A stretch of DNA of 64,000 bases from Aeromonas rivipollensis (GCF_037811135.1 NZ_CP149130.1:2104501-2168500); one strand, 5' to 3'. Counted from the stretch's first letter, positions 38,355-48,601 are shown. Numbers and translations: made by a program. Notes: generated by a model not told the origin, from the letters alone.

Positions 38355-39134
38355 ATGGAACTGGAACTGCTCACCCTGGTTGCCCTGTTCGGGGTCGCCC
38401 TCATCGCCGGCTTTATCGACGCCATCGCCGGGGGCGGCGGCCTGCTGACGGTGCCGGCCCTGCTTGCCACCGGCATGCCGCCCGCCTTGGTGCTCGGCAC
38501 CAACAAGCTGCAGAGCAGTTTCGGCTCCTTCTCCGCCACCTGGTTCTATGCCCGCAAGGGGCTCTTGGAGTGGGCCATCATCTGGCCGGCGGTCATCTGC
38601 ACCTTCATCGGGGCGGCCATCGGCACCCTGGCGGTGCAGACCATAGACGCCGCCATCCTGGAGCGCCTCCTGCCCTTCCTGCTGATGGCGTTCGCCTGCT
38701 ACTTCTATTTCTCCCCCAGGGTGAGCGATGCGGAGAGCCAGCGCCGTCTCACCCCCATGCTGTTCGCTCTGCTGGTGGGGGGCGGGGTCGGTTTCTATGA
38801 CGGCTTCTTCGGCCCCGGCACCGGCTCCTTCTTCGCCATCGGCTTCGTGGCCCTGGCAGGCTTTGGCATGGCCAGAGCCACTGCCCACACCAAGCTGCTC
38901 AACTTCACCTCCAACATCGCCTCCCTGCTGTTCTTTGCCCTCGGCGGCAAGGTGGTGTGGAGCGTGGGCTTCTGCATGGCGCTGGGCCAGTTCATCGGGG
39001 CCCGTTTCGGTTCCAAACTGGTGCTGAAGAAGGGGGTGAAGCTCATCAAGCCGCTGCTGGTGACCGTCTCCCTGCTGATGTCCGCCAAGCTGGTGTGGAG
39101 TCAGTACCCCGAGCTGTTCAGCTGGCTCGTCTGA
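38355..39134 (+). CDS. TauE/SafE family sulfite or sulfoacetate exporter-like permease
   Basis: The 259-residue membrane protein has about eight hydrophobic segments with the TauE/SafE repeats: AGFIDAIAGGGGLLTVPALLATGMPP near residue 15 and GVGFYDGFFGPGTGSFFAIGFV near residue 140. Members export sulfite, sulfonates or other anions; the substrate here is unknown. The ATG at 38355 follows ACGAGGTT. The end lies only 7 bp from the convergent LysR gene. Confidence 0.83.
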   Translation: MELELLTLVALFGVALIAGFIDAIAGGGGLLTVPALLATGMPPALVLGTNKLQSSFGSFSATWFYARKGLLEWAIIWPAVICTFIGAAIGTLAVQTIDAAILERLLPFLLMAFACYFYFSPRVSDAESQRRLTPMLFALLVGGGVGFYDGFFGPGTGSFFAIGFVALAGFGMARATAHTKLLNFTSNIASLLFFALGGKVVWSVGFCMALGQFIGARFGSKLVLKKGVKLIKPLLVTVSLLMSAKLVWSQYPELFSWLV

Positions 39135-39141
39135 GTCATTT

Positions 39142-40077
39142 CTAGCCTTGGCTCACCCGGGCGAAGTGGGCCCGGATCGCCTCGACCAGGCGCTGGATCC
39201 GCGCCCGCTTGAGGCTGCTCGGCCGATAGACCAGGTGCAGCGGGCGCGCCAGCCCAGGCAGGGCGCGCGCCCGTTTCCCCTGATCCCCCACCAGGGCCAG
39301 CAGACCGGCCGGCAGCAGCACCGGGCCTATGCCCGCCTTGGCCAGCTCGATCAGCGCCAGGTAGGAGTCGAGCTCCATGGCCGGCACCAGCCCGAGCGCG
39401 GCCAGGGGATCCCGCAGATAGCGATTGGAGGGGTTATCCAGATCCATGGTCAGGATCTTGCACAGCGTCTCCTGCACCGGGCTTCTCTCCTCCAGATCTT
39501 TTTGTGTCAATGGCTTGCCATTCGCCCTGTCTGGCGAGGCAACCCTGTGATCCGGCTGCGCCGCCACCTCCTGATCGTCCCCCACCAGATAGAAGGGCTC
39601 CTCCAGCAGTAGCTCGGCACAGAGGCCGTGGCCGGGGGGCAGGCGACCGGCGCAGATGCCGAGCAGGGCATCGCCACCGCGCACCCGCGTCAGGATCACC
39701 GGGGTGTGGTGAGTGGAGAGGGCCAGGTGGGGATCCCGGCCAAGGTAGTCGTGCATGAAGCGGGCGAGGTAGCCCGCCAGCAGGGTCTCGGAGCAGGCGA
39801 CGGGCAGGGGGGTCTGGTCGGTGAGGGTCTGGCTGTCCGCCAGCACCCCCTTCATCTCCGCCAGGCTCGGGGCCACCCGGGCGAGCAGCTCCCGGGCCTG
39901 GGGGGTGAGGCGAGTCTGGCGGCCATCCGGCTCGATGAGCCGCTTGCCAAGGCGCTGCTCCAGCTGGGTGATGCGCTTGCTCACCGCCGACTGGCTGATA
40001 TAGAGGCGGCTCGCGACCTTGGCCATGGTGCCCTCGCTCGCCAGCAGGCAGAGTGTCTCCAGCCCTTCCAGTAACAT
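39142..40077 (-). CDS. LysR-type transcriptional regulator
   Basis: The 311-residue DNA-binding regulator has the N-terminal winged helix (ASRLYISQSAVSKRITQLEQRLGKRLIEPDGRQ, residues 21-54) and a C-terminal effector domain. The ATG at 40077 has GGAGGAAGC upstream; 40092 is an alternative. The effector is unknown. Upstream on the same strand lies the EamA transporter gene 52 bp away, so it might be co-transcribed with it. Confidence 0.88.
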   Translation of the reverse strand: MLLEGLETLCLLASEGTMAKVASRLYISQSAVSKRITQLEQRLGKRLIEPDGRQTRLTPQARELLARVAPSLAEMKGVLADSQTLTDQTPLPVACSETLLAGYLARFMHDYLGRDPHLALSTHHTPVILTRVRGGDALLGICAGRLPPGHGLCAELLLEEPFYLVGDDQEVAAQPDHRVASPDRANGKPLTQKDLEERSPVQETLCKILTMDLDNPSNRYLRDPLAALGLVPAMELDSYLALIELAKAGIGPVLLPAGLLALVGDQGKRARALPGLARPLHLVYRPSSLKRARIQRLVEAIRAHFARVSQG

Positions 40078-40129
40078 GCTTCCTCCGTTCAACCTCTGTT
40101 GGGAGGGGTTACCTTAGGGGCTGCTGGCA

Positions 40130-41047
40130 TCAGGGGCAAGTCCCGTCTGTCGCCCGTGACAGCGGCCAGCGCCACCTCTTGACGGGCGGGGCGAAGATCA
40201 CCAGGTTGCCGACCAGGCTCACCACCACACCGACGATGGAGACCGTCTGCCAGACGAAGCCCTCATAGAGGGTGGAGAGGCTCAGCGCCACCAGGGGAAA
40301 CAGCACTGTGGCATAGGCCGCCTTGCTGGCGCCGATGCGCCCCACCAGGGTGAGGTAGGCGGTGAAGGCGATGACGGAGCCGAAGATGGCCAGATAGACC
40401 ATGGCCGCCAGGTAGCGGGGCTCGGTCGGCAGGGTCAGGGACTGACCCAGCACCATGACCCAGCCCAGCAGCAGCGCCACCCCGTACACCATGCCCCAGG
40501 GCACCATCTGCAACACCTGATAGCCCTGGCGCTGGCCGCGAGCCGAGACAAGGTTCCCGAGGGAGAAACAGAGGGTGCCGCCGCAGGCAAACAGCAAGCC
40601 CTTCCAGCCGTTTGCACCCAGTTGCGCATCCGCCAGCACGGGCCAGAACAGCAGCAGTGTGCCCATGAGCCCCAGCAGCGACCCCTGCAACCAGCGAAGG
40701 CCCGGGCGCTTGCCCTCGAACAGCCAGAGGTTGAGGCCGTTGAAGATGCTGGCGCTGGCGAAGATCACCGCCGACAGGCCGCTCGGTATATAGAGGGTGG
40801 CGTGGTAGAAGCAGAGAAAGTTGGTGGAGAAGAGCAGGGCGCCGAGCAGGGCCGCATAACGCTGACCCGCCCAGGGCAGGCGCGGGAACTTGCCGCTTAA
40901 CGTGAGCAGGGCAAAGAGCGCCAGCGCCGCCAGGGCGAAGCGGTAGAGCACAGAGACCTCGATGGGAATGGGGCCGAGCTGCCAGGCGATGGCGATCCAG
41001 GTGCTGCCCCAGATGAGGACGGTGGAAACATACAGCAGGAGGTTCAT
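40130..41047 (-). CDS. EamA/DMT family transporter
   Basis: The 305-residue inner-membrane protein has ten hydrophobic segments in two EamA repeats: MNLLLYVSTVLIWGSTWIAI and FACGGTLCFSLGNLVSARG start the two halves. These carriers move small metabolites such as amino acids; the cargo is unknown. The ATG at 41047 is preferred over a distant 41314 start. It diverges from the AraC regulator, sharing a 157-bp promoter region, so AraC control of the transporter is likely. Confidence 0.86.
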   Translation of the reverse strand: MNLLLYVSTVLIWGSTWIAIAWQLGPIPIEVSVLYRFALAALALFALLTLSGKFPRLPWAGQRYAALLGALLFSTNFLCFYHATLYIPSGLSAVIFASASIFNGLNLWLFEGKRPGLRWLQGSLLGLMGTLLLFWPVLADAQLGANGWKGLLFACGGTLCFSLGNLVSARGQRQGYQVLQMVPWGMVYGVALLLGWVMVLGQSLTLPTEPRYLAAMVYLAIFGSVIAFTAYLTLVGRIGASKAAYATVLFPLVALSLSTLYEGFVWQTVSIVGVVVSLVGNLVIFAPPVKRWRWPLSRATDGTCP

Positions 41048-41204
41048 AAACGGATCCGATGAAAAGGGGAGTGACATGGGGATCAGCATGGGCCTGATGG
41101 CCCCCCCTGGCTTGCACCATCTTGCGGTTTTTTGTGGCCGGCAGCAGCGCTCGGCGAGCCGCCGCGATAAGATGTCGGCACGGGAACAAGGATGAGGCAG
41201 ACAG

Positions 41205-42092
41205 GTGCAGCAGAGACGACAGGCGGGGGTGTTCGATGCCCTGGTCAGCACGGGGGCGCGGCTGGAGGACTCCTGCTGGCTGGAGCCCGGGCTCGGGGTG
41301 GCCAGCTGGCGCAACCGCTACGATCAGACCCGCTACCACAAGCCGGGTCACCACACCATCAGCGTCTATCTGCAGGGGGGCGAGCAGACCGAGCGCCTCG
41401 ACGGTCCCGGCGGCCACGGTGGCACCGGCAAGGTGTGCATCATGCCGGATCACCACAGATCCGAATGGCTGGTGCGCGAGGAGTTTCGTTTCTTCCACCT
41501 CTACTTCACCCCTGAGCACCTCTGCCGCATCGCCGAACAGGTGTGCGACAAGGAGGGGCGCCATCTGGTGTTGCAGGACAAGACCTTCATCGAGGATCCC
41601 CAGGCCGCAGCCCTGGTGCAGGTACAGCTGATGAAGCTGGACTGGCAGCACGGGGTCGATCGCATGGCGCTCTCCCACGGCGCCTGGATGCTGATGCTCC
41701 ATGCCTATCGTCACCATACCCGTGAGGCGCCGGGGCTCCCCGAGGTGCGGGGCGGCCTGGCCCCCGCGGTGATCCGGCGGGTGCAGGAGTATCTGCTGGC
41801 CCACCTGGCCGAGCCCGTCACCTTGAGCGAACTCGCCCGGGAGGCGGGCCTGAGCGAATATCACTTCGCCCGCATGTTCGGCCAGAGCCTGGGTTGCCCG
41901 CCCCATCGCTACCTGCAGGGGCTCAGGCTTCAGCGGGCCAAGCAGTTGCTGGCGGGAAGCGATCCCCTGGCCAGCATCGCCGCCCAGTGCGGTTTCTCCT
42001 CCCAGGCCCATTTTGGCAATCGCTTTCGAGAGGCCTTCGGCCTGAGCCCGGGACAGTGGCGCGCCCAATTGTCATTCTCCTGTCACAGATAA
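41205..42092 (+). CDS. AraC family transcriptional regulator
   Basis: The 295-residue regulator has a cupin-like sensor half (YHKPGHHTISVYLQGG, then HHRSEWLVREEFRFFHLYF) and a C-terminal double helix-turn-helix: TLSELAREAGLSEYHFARMFGQSLGCPPHRYLQGLRLQRAK, ending in the second HTH with SSQAHFGNRFREAFGLSPGQW. The GTG at 41205 is a plausible start, with GAGGCAG upstream. It faces away from the EamA transporter gene; the shared spacer suggests local control. Confidence 0.86.
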   Translation: MQQRRQAGVFDALVSTGARLEDSCWLEPGLGVASWRNRYDQTRYHKPGHHTISVYLQGGEQTERLDGPGGHGGTGKVCIMPDHHRSEWLVREEFRFFHLYFTPEHLCRIAEQVCDKEGRHLVLQDKTFIEDPQAAALVQVQLMKLDWQHGVDRMALSHGAWMLMLHAYRHHTREAPGLPEVRGGLAPAVIRRVQEYLLAHLAEPVTLSELAREAGLSEYHFARMFGQSLGCPPHRYLQGLRLQRAKQLLAGSDPLASIAAQCGFSSQAHFGNRFREAFGLSPGQWRAQLSFSCHR

Positions 42093-42153
42093 CGCTGAGA
42101 CTCTGGGCAAAAGAGGTGTACCCTCTACCACTTACCCATAAAAAGGAATGCCC

Positions 42154-42276
42154 ATTGAATCATCGCAAACGTCAGACCCGCACCCGCCACCTCTGGTTCA
42201 GCCACTGGAATGCCCCTCAGGACCGCGCCTGCCTGCCCACCCCTCCCGAACCCGTAGTGCCTCACAGTTCCCGCTG
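42154..42276 (+). CDS. Possible 40-residue basic ORF
   Basis: A TTG with AAGGA eight bases upstream would start a 40-residue, arginine-rich product (NHRKRQTRTRHLWFSH...). It has no known relatives and could be chance; the rest of the 260-bp spacer between AraC and the OLD gene shows only the upstream region of the latter. Confidence 0.2.
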
Positions 42277-42353
42277 AAAACCCCAAGACCCGATAGGATT
42301 TTCCCGGCAACTTTGCCACTATTGCGCCATCAGGATGTACTGGATATGGCCGC

Positions 42354-43988
42354 ATGTTTCTGGAACGCATTGAAGTCAAAGGTTTTCGCGGGATAAATCG
42401 GCTCTCGCTCGGGCTGGATCACACCACTGTTCTCATCGGTGAGAATGCCTGGGGCAAGTCCAGCCTGCTGCGTGCCCTCTGGTGCCTGCTGGGGGATGCC
42501 GAACCCTATCAATTCAGTCGCGATGATTTCCATCAGCCCGAAGACCCCGAGCTGAGCCCATCGCGCACCCTGCAACTGGTACTCACCTTCAGCGAGTACC
42601 GCCCCCAGATGTGCCAGCACTCCCGCCGATTGGCGCGCCTTGGCGCGGCCTGGATCCCCCACAGGGACAAGTTCCACCGTATTCACTATCGCGCCAGTGC
42701 CGAACTGCTGGACGATGGCAGCGTGCAGAGCACCCATGACTTTCTCGACGGCATCGGCAAGAGCCTGGCCATCGACAACAACGAGGAGCTGGTGCGCCTG
42801 CTCATCACCATGAACCCCGTGTTCCGGCTGCGGGATGCCCGTACCGCCCGCGACGGCATAGAGCGGCTGCCCTGGGACGATCTCTCCGAGCAGCGGCTCG
42901 GGGAGCTCGCCGGCAAGCTGACCGACGAGCCCCAGCGCATCGGCGAGCCCGAGCTCAAAGAGGCGCTGCAGGCGGTGCAGCAGTTGATGGAGCACTACTT
43001 CAGTGCCCTGGCCCCCATCAAGCACAAGCCCCGTAGCCAGCGGGAAATAGTCAATCGCCCCATGACCCTGCGCAACCCCGGCAACTTGCAGGTGCTGCTG
43101 CGCAGCGCCGACAACCGGGCCCTGCAACTGGCCATGGCAGGCATGGCCGCCATGCTGCTCCATGCCCGCGGCAACCGGGAGCTGGAGGAGGGGGCCAGGC
43201 CCATTTTGATGCTGGAAGATCCCGAGAGCCGCCTGCACCCCACCATGCTGGCGCTGGCCTGGGGCCTGCTCGAGCAGTTGCCCGGCCAGAAGCTGCTCAC
43301 CACCAACTCGGGGGATCTGCTCTCTTCCCTGCCACTCAACCAGGTGCGCCGCCTGGTGCGCCGCCAGCATGACATCCTCTGCCATCAGCTGGGGGGGGAG
43401 CGCTACAGCAGCGACGACTTGCGCAAAATTGCCTTCCACGTGCGGATCAACAGGCCCATGTCTATGTTTGCCCGCTGCTGGTTGTTGGTGGAGGGGGAGA
43501 CCGAGATCTGGCTGCTCTCCGAGCTCGCCCAGATCTGCGGCTACAGCCTGCGGGCGGAAGGGGTGCGCATCATAGAGTTCGCCCAGTGTGGCCAGGCCCC
43601 CCTCATCAAGGTGGCCCGCGACTTTGGCATAGAGTGGCACCTGCTCACCGACGGCGACGAGGCGGGCGCCAAGTACGCGAGTTCTGCTCGCTCCCTGCTC
43701 AAGGGGGAGCGGGAGCGGGACAGGATCACCCAGTTGCCGGCTGCGGACATAGAGCACTACCTCTACCACAACGGATTCGAGGCGGTGTTTCGGCGCGAGG
43801 CCGGGGTAGGGGGGCGCTCCACCCTCAACGCCGGGCGCATCATCTCCAAGGCCATCCATCACCGCAGCAAGCCCGGCCTGGCCCTGGCCGTGGTGGAGGA
43901 GGCGGAGCGCCTTGGCAGCGAACACATTCCCCCCATGCTCAAGCAGATGTTCGCGCGGGTGGTCGCCCTGGCCCGAGGCCAGAGCTAG
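42354..43988 (+). CDS. OLD-family ATP-dependent endonuclease (DUF2813, YbjD-like)
   Basis: The 544-residue protein pairs an ATPase with a C-terminal TOPRIM nuclease. Walker A is GENAWGKSS near residues 29-37, Walker B is ILMLEDPESRLHP near residue 286, and the Toprim has LLVEGETEIWLL near residue 380 and LTDGDEAGAKY near residue 430. This matches the E. coli YbjD/OLD class 2-like branch. Members act in DNA repair or phage restriction; the role here is not known. The ATG is 19 bp after CATGTTTCTGGAA, its start region lies inside a weak ribosome site, and GC content matches the chromosome, unlike the Septu-like island. Confidence 0.83.
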   Translation: MFLERIEVKGFRGINRLSLGLDHTTVLIGENAWGKSSLLRALWCLLGDAEPYQFSRDDFHQPEDPELSPSRTLQLVLTFSEYRPQMCQHSRRLARLGAAWIPHRDKFHRIHYRASAELLDDGSVQSTHDFLDGIGKSLAIDNNEELVRLLITMNPVFRLRDARTARDGIERLPWDDLSEQRLGELAGKLTDEPQRIGEPELKEALQAVQQLMEHYFSALAPIKHKPRSQREIVNRPMTLRNPGNLQVLLRSADNRALQLAMAGMAAMLLHARGNRELEEGARPILMLEDPESRLHPTMLALAWGLLEQLPGQKLLTTNSGDLLSSLPLNQVRRLVRRQHDILCHQLGGERYSSDDLRKIAFHVRINRPMSMFARCWLLVEGETEIWLLSELAQICGYSLRAEGVRIIEFAQCGQAPLIKVARDFGIEWHLLTDGDEAGAKYASSARSLLKGERERDRITQLPAADIEHYLYHNGFEAVFRREAGVGGRSTLNAGRIISKAIHHRSKPGLALAVVEEAERLGSEHIPPMLKQMFARVVALARGQS

Positions 43989-44090
43989 TCTCGCAGGCGT
44001 TGGGGATGGGGGCGGGTTTGGGTATACTCGCCCCTCGTTTTTGTTGCCGGGGCCCCTTGGCCCTGTCCTCTGTTTGCTGCCGGAGACCCT

Positions 44091-44810
44091 ATGTTCGTCC
44101 AACTTCCTTTTTGGCTCTTTTCCCTGACCGGTCTGATGGCCCTGGGGGCCCTGATCGCGCTCGGAATCGTCCTGTGGCGCGGGGATCTCTGCCCGGGCCA
44201 GCGCTCGCGGATCACCAACCAGCTTTTCTCCATCTGGGTGATCACCGGCCTCTCCCTGATGCTGGGGATAGAAGCCGGGGTGACCGGCTGGCTGATTTGG
44301 TGCGGGGGCGCCGCCCTTATCCTGGGGATAGTGCTGTCCCTGGCCCAGTCCCGCCTCGAGGGCAAGCGCGCCATTCCCGCCAGCCTGCTGTGGCTGCCTG
44401 CCATGCCGCTCGCCCTCTATGGCCTGGGCCTGCTGCAGATCCAGGGTTGGCTGAACGGGGCACTGCAGATGGTGCTGCTGGGCTCGGCCTTCGCACATTT
44501 GATGCTGCTGCGTGCCCGCCACCGTCTGCAGGCCTTCAACCTGCTGCTGCCGCTGGCGGGGCTGCTGGCCGCCATGCTGAGCCTGATCTGGCTGGCGGTG
44601 CTGGTGAGTGGGCAGGACAATGGCGCCGGGCTAGATGCCCTGATCCCCGGGGTGCTGACCCAGGCGGGCTTGCTCATCGCCGCCCTGCTGCTCTGGTTCA
44701 GCCCAATCTACCGGCAGCAGGAGACGGCCCCCGTGGTGCTGTCCGTGACCCTGTGCGGTCTCATCATCGCCCAGATAGCGGCGACCAGCGTGCTGCACCA
44801 GCTGGCCTGA
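44091..44810 (+). CDS. Polytopic inner-membrane protein, unrecognised
   Basis: The 239-residue protein has about seven hydrophobic segments with short polar loops, leucine-rich throughout (LQIQGWLNGALQMVLLGSAFAHLMLLRARH). I recognise no family. GGAGACCCT precedes the ATG. It follows the OLD gene by 102 bp on the same strand and has its own terminator, so it may be independent. Confidence 0.7.
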   Translation: MFVQLPFWLFSLTGLMALGALIALGIVLWRGDLCPGQRSRITNQLFSIWVITGLSLMLGIEAGVTGWLIWCGGAALILGIVLSLAQSRLEGKRAIPASLLWLPAMPLALYGLGLLQIQGWLNGALQMVLLGSAFAHLMLLRARHRLQAFNLLLPLAGLLAAMLSLIWLAVLVSGQDNGAGLDALIPGVLTQAGLLIAALLLWFSPIYRQQETAPVVLSVTLCGLIIAQIAATSVLHQLA

Positions 44811-44835
44811 GCCGCCCCAGGGCAAGCCAGGGAGT

Positions 44836-44867
44836 AAGCCCGCGCCTGTGACAGGCGCGGGCTTTTT
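44836..44867 (+). terminator. Terminator after the membrane-protein gene
   Basis: AAGCCCGCGCCT and AGGCGCGGGCTT form a 12-bp stem around GTGAC followed by TTTT, 26 bp past the stop. Confidence 0.9.
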
Positions 44868-45037
44868 CATACATAGAGAGGGGGGAATGGCACGCCGGAT
44901 CCGACAGCGCAACCAGGCTGGCGAGGGCCTGAGCGGCAAGGGGAGCGCCTAGCTGATTGAAAAAACTACGGTTTGTTGCAAAAGAACACAGCATCTGATG
45001 GTTTAATCCCCTGGTAAACTTTTTTTAGGATAATTAC

Positions 45038-45065
45038 TTGCAATCTCAGCGTTGGAGCCTATTAT
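45038..45065 (+). promoter_or_regulatory. Candidate promoter of the initiator tRNA array
   Basis: TTGCAA (45038-45043) and TATTAT (45060-45065) are spaced by 16 bp, followed by a GC-rich TGGCCACC before the first tRNA at 45079. Such a GC-rich discriminator suits stringent control of tRNA genes. Recognised by eye only. Confidence 0.45.
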
Positions 45066-45078
45066 TGGCCACCTCAGA

Positions 45079-45155
<77 letters not shown>

Positions 45156-45248
45156 TCTGAGTGTCGACATCGACAACACCCATTGGGTGACAGCTGATGA
45201 AGACGATTCGAACTGGCTACTGCTCGGCCACTTCGGAAAAAATACGGA

Positions 45249-45325
<77 letters not shown>

Positions 45326-45435
45326 ACTATTTGTGCTCATGGCGCGGTTTTGCATCGCAGTGATGAGGCGAAGACGCAAGATGCTACTGCTCGGCAGCTT
45401 GCGGGAAAGGTCCGGCAACGGACACACAATTCGGA

Positions 45436-45512
<77 letters not shown>

Positions 45513-45622
45513 ACTATTTGTCCTCATGGCGCGGTCTTGCATCGCAGCGATGAGGCGAAGACGCAAGATGCTACTGCTCGGCAGCTTGCGGGAAAGGTCC
45601 GGCAACGGACACACAATTCGGA

Positions 45623-45699
<77 letters not shown>

Positions 45700-45809
45700 A
45701 CTGTTTTTTCTCATGGCGCGGTCTTGCATCGCAGCGATGAGGCGAAGACGCAAGATGCTACTGCTCGGCAGCTTGCGGGAAAGGTTCGGCAACGGACACA
45801 CAATTCGGA

Positions 45810-45886
<77 letters not shown>

Positions 45887-45996
45887 ACTATTTGTCCTCA
45901 TGGCGCGGTCTTGCATCGCAGCGATGAGGCGAAGACGCAAGGTGCCACTGCTCGGCAGCTTGCGGGAAAGGTCCGGCAACGGACACACAATTCGGA

Positions 45997-46073
<77 letters not shown>

Positions 46074-46183
46074 ACTATTTGTGCTCATGGCGCGGTCTTG
46101 CATCGCAGCGATGAGGCGAAGACGCAAGGTGCTACTGCTCGGCAGCTTGCGGGAAAGGTCCGGCAACGGACACACAATTCGGA

Positions 46184-46260
<77 letters not shown>

Positions 46261-46445
46261 ACTTATTCTCTTTTCCCCTTCTCTATATCCATCTCGACTC
46301 TCCTGTCTATGGTCCTGATCCAGCACATTAATTTATGTGGTGGCGATCCTTTTTCCCATTTGTTCGGTATCATTCTGGCTTCTGTTCATGGATGAGGCCT
46401 CTCCCTGTGATGCACGCTTTCAACTACCTTGCCCCCAAGATAACC

Positions 46446-47891
46446 ATGCAGACCAGCACCCTGAACGAGGTGATGGCGAGCGACATTCCCGTCAAACTGC
46501 TGCTGGTCGCCGAGACCGGGCGCGACGCCCTGCTGGCGCAACCGGCCTTTGCCGGGGTGGCGGCTCAGATAGCCCTGGGTCTGCCTGCTCCCTACCGGCT
46601 GGCGGATGGCCAGGGCCTGCAGCTGGTGCTCTTCGTGGACTCGGCGCCGGTGCTGGATCACCGGCTCTACAAGCAGATCCGCACCTGGACCGCACCCCTT
46701 GCGGGTCTCAAGGTGGCGCAGCTGGCGCTGCACCTGGAGGGCTTCGATGAGGCGCCCCGGGCGCTGCTTGCCGAGCTGGTGCTCGCCACCCTGCTGGCGG
46801 CCAATGTGCCGTTGCCCACCCAGAAGCGCGCCGACGAGGCGCCCATCGGCTATCAGAGCCTGACACTGTCTCCCCCCTGCATCCTGGATCTGGCTCGCAT
46901 CGAGGCCGAGGCTCAGGGCAACGGCCTGGCCCGTCACCTGGCCGTGCTGCCCGCCTCCGAGCTGAGCGCCGGCAGCTACCGTGCCTTCGCGCGGCAGCTG
47001 GCGCAGGCGGAGGGCTGGCAATGGGAGGAGTTCGATGAGGCGGCCCTCGCCAAGCTCGGCGCCGGCGCCTTCCTGGCGGTGGCCAGGGGCTCTGAGGACA
47101 ACCAGGCCGCCATCGTCAGACTCAGCTATTGCCCGGCCAATCCGGTGCGTCGCATCGCGCTGGTGGGCAAGGGGATCTGTCACGACTCCGGGGGCTATAA
47201 CCTGAAAGTCGGTGGCAGCATGTACGGCATGCACCTGGACATGGGGGGTAGCGCTGTGGCGCTCGGAACCCTGCATGCCATCAGCCGGGCCAAGTTGCCC
47301 TACGAGGTACACTGCTGGCTCGCCATCGCCGAGAACCACATAGGCCCCCGTGCCTACCGACCGGGGGAGGTGGTAACCGCCCTCAATGGCACCACCATAG
47401 AGGTGGTGGACACGGACGCCGAGGGGCGCATGGTGCTGGCGGATGCCCTGGCGCTGGCGGCCAAAGGGGAGCCCGATCTGCTGATCGACTATGCGACCCT
47501 GACCGGCGCCTGCAAGCGGGCGCTCGGCAGCCGTTACAGCGGCGCCTTCACCAATCGCCCCGACTGGCTTCCCGAGCTGATACGCCTGGGGCAGCAGAGC
47601 GGTGAACGCATCTGGCCCTTCCCGCTGGACGAGGATTTCGATGACAACCTCGATAGCGAGTGGGCCGATCTGTTACAGTGCGCGCCGGGAACCTCGCCGG
47701 ATCACATCGACGCCGCCCGCTTCCTCAGCCGCTTCGTGCCCGGGCAGACACCCTGGTTGCACCTCGACCTGAGCGGTTTTCGCAACAAGGGGGGTAACGG
47801 CGTGGTCGGCAGCGAAGTGACCGGGTTTGGCGTCAGGCTGTCGCTGACGCTGCTCGCCAGCCCGCTCGGGATGGCCGAGCCCGCCACATGA
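46446..47891 (+). CDS. M17 leucyl aminopeptidase family protein
   Basis: The roughly 481-residue protein has the M17 metal-binding blocks: ALVGKGICHDSGGYNLK (family VGKGITFDSGG), DMGGSAVALGTLHA, AENHIGPRAYRPGEV and VVDTDAEGRMVLADAL (family NTDAEGR). Two zinc or manganese ions would bind there and remove N-terminal residues from peptides. The His in HDSGG and the DTD start of the second block differ from PepA, so it is a divergent branch. ATG 46446 or 46410 may be the start; ribosome sites are weak. It overlaps yjjG. Confidence 0.85.
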   Translation: MQTSTLNEVMASDIPVKLLLVAETGRDALLAQPAFAGVAAQIALGLPAPYRLADGQGLQLVLFVDSAPVLDHRLYKQIRTWTAPLAGLKVAQLALHLEGFDEAPRALLAELVLATLLAANVPLPTQKRADEAPIGYQSLTLSPPCILDLARIEAEAQGNGLARHLAVLPASELSAGSYRAFARQLAQAEGWQWEEFDEAALAKLGAGAFLAVARGSEDNQAAIVRLSYCPANPVRRIALVGKGICHDSGGYNLKVGGSMYGMHLDMGGSAVALGTLHAISRAKLPYEVHCWLAIAENHIGPRAYRPGEVVTALNGTTIEVVDTDAEGRMVLADALALAAKGEPDLLIDYATLTGACKRALGSRYSGAFTNRPDWLPELIRLGQQSGERIWPFPLDEDFDDNLDSEWADLLQCAPGTSPDHIDAARFLSRFVPGQTPWLHLDLSGFRNKGGNGVVGSEVTGFGVRLSLTLLASPLGMAEPAT

Positions 47892-47920
47892 ATCGCCAAG
47901 TACAACCAATGAGGACAAGC

Positions 47921-48601
47921 GTGAAACAAGCAAGCTATGACTGGGTGCTGTTCGATCTGGACGAGACCCTGCTCGATTTCCCGGTCGCGAAGGCACTGGA
48001 GCGCACCCTGCAGATCTATGGCGTGACGCCGACGCCCCCCAGAATGGCGGCCTATCACGAGCTGAACCACAGGCTGTGGCAGCAATACAACTCAGGCGAG
48101 ATAGACGCTACCTGGCTGCAGCAGACCCGTTTTTCGATGTTTGCCGAACAGGTGGACGTGGCACCCATGGCGATGAATGACACCTTCCTGCAGCAGATCA
48201 TCGCCCTGAGCATGCCGCTGGAGGGGGTGGAGGAGACCCTGCTGGCCCTGAAGAGCCGGGTCAGGATGGGGATCATCACCAATGGTTTCAGCCTGCCCCA
48301 GCGCGGTCGTCTCGACAAGCTGGGCTGGAATGAGTGGTTTGAGCCCCTCGTTATCTCCGACGAGGTGCAGGTGACCAAGCCGGCCGCCGCCATCTTCCAG
48401 CATGCCCTGGATCTGATGGGGCAACCGAGCCCGGCGCGAGTGCTGATGGTGGGGGACAACCCCAAGACCGACATCGCCGGTGCCGCCGCCCAGGGGCTGG
48501 CGACCTGCTGGTACAACCCGGCCCGCCAGCAGGGGCCCTGCGAGGCGACTCACGAGATCCATCACTTCGCCCACCTCTCTGACATAGTGCTGGGATGCTG
48601 A
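47921..48601 (+). CDS. yjjG: Pyrimidine 5'-nucleotidase YjjG
   Basis: YjjG is a HAD-type phosphatase that removes phosphate from dUMP, dTMP and non-canonical pyrimidine nucleotides. The catalytic motif is VLFDLDETLLDF, motif II is GIITNGFS, motif III lysine lies in VTKPAAAIF and motif IV is MVGDNPKTDIAGA. GTG 47921 follows GAGGA at good spacing and gives 226 residues, matching E. coli (225); ATG 47888, which would overlap the peptidase gene, is the alternative. It probably shares a transcript with the M17 gene. Confidence 0.85.
   Translation: MKQASYDWVLFDLDETLLDFPVAKALERTLQIYGVTPTPPRMAAYHELNHRLWQQYNSGEIDATWLQQTRFSMFAEQVDVAPMAMNDTFLQQIIALSMPLEGVEETLLALKSRVRMGIITNGFSLPQRGRLDKLGWNEWFEPLVISDEVQVTKPAAAIFQHALDLMGQPSPARVLMVGDNPKTDIAGAAAQGLATCWYNPARQQGPCEATHEIHHFAHLSDIVLGC

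Noticed and set aside
42354..43988. The OLD nuclease gene as part of the defence island
   Set aside because: It lies 10 kb away, has normal base composition and is a core YbjD-like gene, so no link to the Septu-like pair is supported.
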